Source: Planctomycetota bacterium
GTDB lineage: Bacteria > Planctomycetota > Phycisphaerae > Phycisphaerales > UBA1924
Assembly: GCA_023434205.1 (NCBI GenBank)
Contig: JAEYTB010000093.1
Coordinates: 1 to 9,195 of the forward strand
Direction: 5' to 3'
DNA length: 9,195 nt
Part shown: positions 6,516-9,195 of the stretch, in pieces
Layout: every line of letters begins with the position of its first letter
Position numbering within the stretch: the first letter of the stretch is position 1
Made by a program: the position numbers and the translations under genes
The notes under the pieces: model-generated
What the model saw: the letters and a program-made list of their open reading frames with translations, nothing else
What the model was told of the DNA's origin: nothing
The model's database searches: none

Positions 6516-7382
6516 TCACACTCCAAGGTCCTGGGACCCCAGCGTATCCGCCGGCGCAGCCCGGATCACTTCGTCCGCCCCCGTGTCCTCCCGGTCGTAC
6601 TTCCCCTGCAGGAAGTGCTGCACGCGCGGGTCCTCGCTCCGCGTCAGCTCGTCGTACGTGCCGTCCGCGGCAACCTTGCCCCCCAGCAGCATGATGACCC
6701 GGTCGGACACCTTGCGGGCACTCGTCAGGTCGTGTGTCACCACGACGTTGGTGACGCCCAGCTCGTGCCGCAGCTTGAGGATCAGCTCGTTGATCCCGTC
6801 GGACCGGATGGGGTCCAGGCCTGTGGTCGGTTCGTCGTACAGCACCACGCGGGGGCGCAGCACGATGGCACGCGCCAGGGCCACGCGCTTCCTCTGCCCG
6901 CCGCTGAGCTGCGCGGGCAGCTTGTTCTCGACGCCGACGAGGTCCACGGTCTTCAGGGCCTGGATCACCGCTTCGTACCGTTCAGAACGCGAGAGCTTGG
7001 TGTGCTCAATCAGGGGGAACGCGATGTTGTCCAGGACCGTCATGGAGTCGAACAGCGCCCCCATCTGGAAGAGCAGCCCGATCTGAAGGCGGACAGGCTC
7101 CATCTCGCTCTCGCTGAGCTGATCGATGCGGCGGCCGTCGAAGAAGATCTCGCCCTTGTCCGGGTGGAGCAGGCCGACAAAGTGCTTGAGCGTGACCGAC
7201 TTGCCGCAGCCCGACGGCCCCATGATCACGGTCGTCTTGGAGGGCTCGACGTCCAGGTCGATCCCGTTGAGCACCTGCTGCGACCCGAACTTCTTGTAGA
7301 CGCCGCGCAGCGACAGAATCGGCGGCTCGGGTGCCGTGGGCCGCGGGGCCGGTCTCTCGCGGGTGATGGGGTGGGTGGTCAT
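6516..7382 (-). CDS. mlaF: MlaF-type ABC transporter ATP-binding protein
   Basis: A 288-residue ATPase with every nucleotide-binding motif intact: Walker A GPSGCGKS (55-62), Q-loop LLFQMGALFDSMTV with Q106, signature LSGGQ (159-163) then RKRVALARAI, Walker B VVLYDE (179-184), D-loop TTGLDP and switch His H217 (THD). The FQMGALFDSMTV and LSGGQRKRVALARA forms are characteristic of the MlaF/MCE-associated subgroup, which powers lipid transport between inner and outer membrane. Residues 1-21 are Pro/Arg-rich and probably disordered; about 25 residues after the QHFLQGKYD block (255-263) are also acidic and variable. mlaD follows after 4 bp, giving an operon. The start is uncertain: ATG 7382 keeps the gene clear of the divergent Nudix gene, while GTG 7412 would overlap it by 12 bp. 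No MlaE permease gene lies next to it. Confidence 0.93.
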   Translation of the reverse strand: MTTHPITRERPAPRPTAPEPPILSLRGVYKKFGSQQVLNGIDLDVEPSKTTVIMGPSGCGKSVTLKHFVGLLHPDKGEIFFDGRRIDQLSESEMEPVRLQIGLLFQMGALFDSMTVLDNIAFPLIEHTKLSRSERYEAVIQALKTVDLVGVENKLPAQLSGGQRKRVALARAIVLRPRVVLYDEPTTGLDPIRSDGINELILKLRHELGVTNVVVTHDLTSARKVSDRVIMLLGGKVAADGTYDELTRSEDPRVQHFLQGKYDREDTGADEVIRAAPADTLGSQDLGV

Positions 7383-7389
7383 GGGCCTA

Positions 7390-7395
7390 TACGAT
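7390..7395 (+). promoter_or_regulatory. TANNNT -10-like box for the Nudix gene (leaderless start)
   Basis: TACGAT is followed by GCGAT and then GTG at 7401, a 5-base spacer. There is no Shine-Dalgarno sequence. The box lies in the 18-bp gap to the divergent mlaF ATG and supports GTG 7401 as the Nudix start. Confidence 0.45.
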
Positions 7396-7400
7396 GCGAT

Positions 7401-7967
7401 GTGAGTAAACACTTACCTGACCCGAACGATAGTCCGCGGGTAGACCGCCATCTGATCCACCGGGGCGTCAAGTTCAGCTTCGAACAGCTCATCGTGACGG
7501 GCGCAGATGGGCGGACGCTGAAACGCGAGGTGGTACGGCACCCAGGCGCGGTCGTCATTGTGCCGGTGCTCGATACCGCCGCGGGGCCCCAGGTGGTCTT
7601 CATCCGCAACTGGCGGATCAGCCTGGAGCGGTGGCTGCTGGAGTTGCCCGCAGGGACGCTGGAACCGGGCGAGGACCCCGGTGTCTGTGCCGCGCGGGAA
7701 CTGGAGGAAGAGACCGGCTTCGCCGCCGCAACCCTGACGCCACTGGGCCGGTTCTATACCTCGCCGGGGCTCTCAGACGAGTTGATGTGGGCCTACGCCG
7801 CCCGGGGGCTCCGTGGGGTGGGGCAGCGGCTGGAGGCGGACGAGCGGGTCACGGTACATCCCACGCCCGTTGAACAGGCGTTGGAGATGATCGCGAGCGG
7901 CGAACTGGCCGATGGCAAGAGCATCGCGGCCCTGCTGATGGCCCACGCCCGTTCCATGCTGGGCTGA
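7401..7967 (+). CDS. Nudix hydrolase, ADP-ribose pyrophosphatase type (NudF-like)
   Basis: A 188-residue protein of normal length for ADP-ribose pyrophosphatases. The complete Nudix box runs from G85 to F107: G85, E91, R99-E100, E102-E103, G106 and F107, matching GX5EX7REUXEEXGU, so catalysis and Mg2+ binding should be intact. Upstream, REVVRHPGAVVIVPVL (42-57), FIRNWRISLERWLLELPAG (67-85) and the downstream SPGLSDELMWAYAA (121-134) are typical of enzymes splitting ADP-ribose into AMP and ribose 5-phosphate. Substrate choice within the family is an inference. GTG 7401 (reading SKHLPDPND after the initiator) is chosen because it follows a TANNNT box by 5 bases; the frame is open to 6615, but that stretch is antisense to mlaF. 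It is divergent from mlaF and followed by a 120-bp gap. Confidence 0.92.
   Translation: MSKHLPDPNDSPRVDRHLIHRGVKFSFEQLIVTGADGRTLKREVVRHPGAVVIVPVLDTAAGPQVVFIRNWRISLERWLLELPAGTLEPGEDPGVCAARELEEETGFAAATLTPLGRFYTSPGLSDELMWAYAARGLRGVGQRLEADERVTVHPTPVEQALEMIASGELADGKSIAALLMAHARSMLG
7426..7431 (-). promoter_or_regulatory. Candidate -10-like box for mlaF
   Basis: Minus-strand TATCGT lies 13 bases before the alternative GTG start (7412) and 43 bases before ATG 7382. The ATG is preceded only by a weak AGG (TATAGGCCC). If this box is real, the mlaF promoter sits inside the first codons of the Nudix gene. No -35 was recognised. Confidence 0.25.
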
Positions 7968-7991
7968 CGGTCTTGGCGCGTCTGGTTTAAT
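7964..7991 (+). promoter_or_regulatory. Candidate extended -10 promoter for the M50-like gene
   Basis: CTGACG (7964-7969, four of six matches to TTGACA, overlapping the Nudix stop codon) is followed 16 bases later by TTTAAT (7986-7991, five of six matches to TATAAT). TGG directly before the -10 gives an extended -10 (TGN). The expected transcript start is about 7998, leaving a leader of about 90 bases. Unlike the other promoters here, it predicts a leadered mRNA. Confidence 0.4.
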
Positions 7992-8087
7992 CGGGTCGTA
8001 AGGAGGCGGCCGAACCGCACAGGTAGGGTTTGGCAGAACGGCGACGACGCGGTCGGAACGAGGTCTCCAGGGGATCGAGGGTGACGG
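7992..8087 (+). promoter_or_regulatory. Potentially structured 5' leader of the M50-like gene
   Basis: The 120-bp gap after the Nudix gene holds several possible RNA stems. Hairpin A pairs 7994-7998 with 8007-8011 and presents exactly TAAGGAGG (7999-8006), a near-perfect Shine-Dalgarno sequence, as its loop. Hairpin B pairs GCCGAACC (8009-8016) with GGTTTGGC (8027-8034), eight pairs including one G-U, and shares bases 8009-8011 with A, so the two are mutually exclusive. Shorter stems are 8042-8045/8052-8055 and 8062-8066/8072-8076. No start codon lies within 20 bases of the TAAGGAGG. The sequence GGTCGTAAGGAGG (7994-8006) recurs as GGTCGGAACGAGG (8051-8063), 11 of 13 identical. Function is unknown; hairpin A begins slightly before the predicted transcript start, which weakens it. 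Confidence 0.3.
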
Positions 8088-9107
8088 ATGGCCAGGTTGC
8101 ACGACATAGAACCCGATTCCGGCCAGGGCGGTGAACGCAGTGGACGGGCGTGGTCGGTCGGGCGGGTGCTCGGGGTGGGCGAAGACCCGCTCACGTGGTG
8201 GTCATTCCCGCTCATGAAAGTCGGCGGCCTGCGCGTCCGCGTTCACACCTTCCTCGTCCCCGTCTGGGTCGGTATCGAAGCCCTCGCCTGGCTCCCGCAG
8301 AAAAACCTCGGGCCCCTGCACCTGTTCAGCGCCCTGGGGTCGCTGCTGATCATCGCGATCCTCCACGAACTCAGCCGCGGCCTGTTCGCCCGGTCACTCG
8401 GCGACGGGGGCGACACGGTCGTGCTCTGGCCGCTGGGAGGGCTCAACCCCGTCGCCCGGCGCGGCGCGACGAGCCCGCTGGCCGCTGAATCAGGCGGCCT
8501 GCTCATGAACGTTCTGCTGGTGCCGGTTCTTGCGCTCGCGGCAATGGGGATGGGCGTCTCGCAGCAGGAACTGCTCTTCAACCCGCTGGATGTCCACGCC
8601 GCGGTCGCCAATCTGGACAGCGTGGAACAGGTGATCCTGTGGTGGGCCTACTTCATGAACGCGGTCATGCTCGCGGCCAACCTGCTGCTCCCCATGCTGC
8701 CCATGGACATGGGCCGGATCATGAACGCCTGGCTCCGCGGCCGCAGCAACGCACCGGCGGAGGTCGCCGCCAAGGTCGGGTTCGTGACCGCGGGCGTGCT
8801 CTTCCTGGTCGCCACGGCGGTCGGGCAAGGGCACCTGATGGGCGTGGCGGTCCTGGGGGCGGTGGCGACGTTGATCGAGCGCCGGCGTCACCTGCTGCCG
8901 GGTGTGGATGCCGACGAGTTCGCTCCGGGCGCCGCGGTCGCGCACGAAGAGCCCCCGGCCGCGGCTGTTCGGCGGCCCGCGCCCCCGCCGGCCGTGACGG
9001 AACTGGACGCGGTGCTCGAGAAGATCAGCAAGCAGGGATTGGACAGCCTGACGAGCGCGGAGCGGGAAGTGCTGGCCCGGGAGACGGAGCGGCGGCGGCG
9101 CGGATAG
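8088..9107 (+). CDS. Membrane protein with M50 (site-2 protease-like) fold and degenerate HExxR active site, C-terminal DUF6576-like segment
   Basis: A 339-residue protein with hydrophobic segments at about 54-70, 76-92, 110-120, 137-155, 183-202 and 232-262. LIIAILHELSRGLFARSLG (87-105) matches the M50 zinc motif, as does WPLGGLNPVARR (114-125), while NLLLPMLPMDMGRIMNAWLR (198-217) matches the NxxPxxPxDGGR block. H93 and E94 are present and D207 is retained, but the second zinc His is Arg97 (HELSR), so peptidase activity is doubtful. A Pro/Ala-rich linker (about 278-303) leads to ELDAVLEKISKQGLDSLTSA (305-324), which resembles the small C-terminal domain found on rhomboids and related membrane proteins. 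ATG 8088 is fixed by an in-frame TGA at 8082 and by GAGGG (8077-8081), 6 bases upstream. The leader may be structured. An inactive regulatory or binding role is inferred; the N-terminal 35 residues look disordered. Confidence 0.82.
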   Translation: MARLHDIEPDSGQGGERSGRAWSVGRVLGVGEDPLTWWSFPLMKVGGLRVRVHTFLVPVWVGIEALAWLPQKNLGPLHLFSALGSLLIIAILHELSRGLFARSLGDGGDTVVLWPLGGLNPVARRGATSPLAAESGGLLMNVLLVPVLALAAMGMGVSQQELLFNPLDVHAAVANLDSVEQVILWWAYFMNAVMLAANLLLPMLPMDMGRIMNAWLRGRSNAPAEVAAKVGFVTAGVLFLVATAVGQGHLMGVAVLGAVATLIERRRHLLPGVDADEFAPGAAVAHEEPPAAAVRRPAPPPAVTELDAVLEKISKQGLDSLTSAEREVLARETERRRRG

Positions 9108-9119
9108 CATCCCGCTTGT

Positions 9120-9160
9120 GCCGCCCCAGGTCGGGGCGGCCGCGGGCCCACGGTCGGGCC
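9120..9160 (+). terminator. Two GC-rich hairpins after the M50-like gene
   Basis: GCCGCCCC (9120-9127) pairs perfectly with GGGGCGGC (9133-9140) around the loop AGGTC, beginning 12 bases after the TAG stop ending at 9107. A second stem pairs GGCCC (9145-9149) with GGGCC (9156-9160) around ACGGTC. There is no T-tract after either, so this is a candidate non-canonical terminator or 3'-end-stabilising structure. Confidence 0.4.
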
Positions 9161-9195
9161 GACTCAGCCGCGGAGATTCGCCAGGGCTATGGCGC

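Noticed and set aside
6615..7400. N-terminal extension of the Nudix frame to 450 residues
   Set aside because: The extension is antisense to mlaF, whose ABC motifs are unmistakable, and has no homology features; the Nudix protein is full length from GTG 7401.
7999..8035. Small leader peptide translated from the TAAGGAGG site
   Set aside because: No ATG or GTG follows within range. The first TTG is at 8030, more than 20 bases beyond the site, too far for normal initiation.
9108..9195. Possible new gene start at ATG 9189 near the window end
   Set aside because: Only two codons are visible. An AGGG lies 3 bases upstream but no TANNNT box is present, so nothing can be supported.
1..9195. A new defence system, mobile element, CRISPR array or tRNA/rRNA gene
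   Set aside because: I looked for transposase or integrase motifs, repeat-spacer arrays, terminal inverted repeats and cloverleaf-like segments. None was evident, and the genes are ordinary metabolic, transport and membrane families.

Overview
The window is high-GC bacterial DNA (about two-thirds GC by eye) and tightly packed: nine complete genes and one partial gene, with no RNA gene, insertion sequence, CRISPR array or phage gene. A secreted two-domain DUF1080 protein, the gene styles and the scarcity of Shine-Dalgarno sequences at first genes suggest a planctomycete-like bacterium. That placement is an inference; no phylogenetic marker is present.

Layout. (1) 1-959, minus: secreted DUF1080 (3-keto-disaccharide hydrolase family) protein, cut off by the window start. 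(2) 1021-1500, plus: small four-helix membrane protein of unknown function. (3) 3429 down to 1497, minus: a probable operon of an AhpD-like CxxC protein, a YjbQ/UPF0047 protein and a zinc-type medium-chain dehydrogenase; the first two are coupled by an ATGA overlap. (4) 3458-5500, plus: CPA2-type cation/proton antiporter, then a DUF2071 (YqjF-like) protein 6 bp later. (5) 7382 down to 5501, minus: an MlaF-type ATPase and an MlaD/MCE substrate-binding protein, two parts of a lipid transporter, without the MlaE permease. (6) 7401-7967, plus: Nudix hydrolase of the ADP-ribose pyrophosphatase type. (7) 7968-8087: a 120-bp potentially structured leader. (8) 8088-9107, plus: membrane protein with an M50 (site-2 protease) fold but HExxR instead of HExxH, probably a pseudoprotease. 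(9) 9120-9160: two hairpins, then about 35 bases with no assignable gene.

The layout has two recurring properties. Six transcription-unit starts carry a TANNNT (-10-like) hexamer 5-9 bases before the start codon and no Shine-Dalgarno sequence, which predicts leaderless mRNAs. Most downstream genes are instead coupled by overlap or carry a purine-rich ribosome site. Both convergent gene pairs meet with no spacer at all: one overlaps by 4 bp and the other abuts at 0 bp. I found no clear new multi-gene system. The best leads are the leader before the M50-like gene, the M50-like pseudoprotease itself, the leaderless promoter pattern and the split mlaFD locus.
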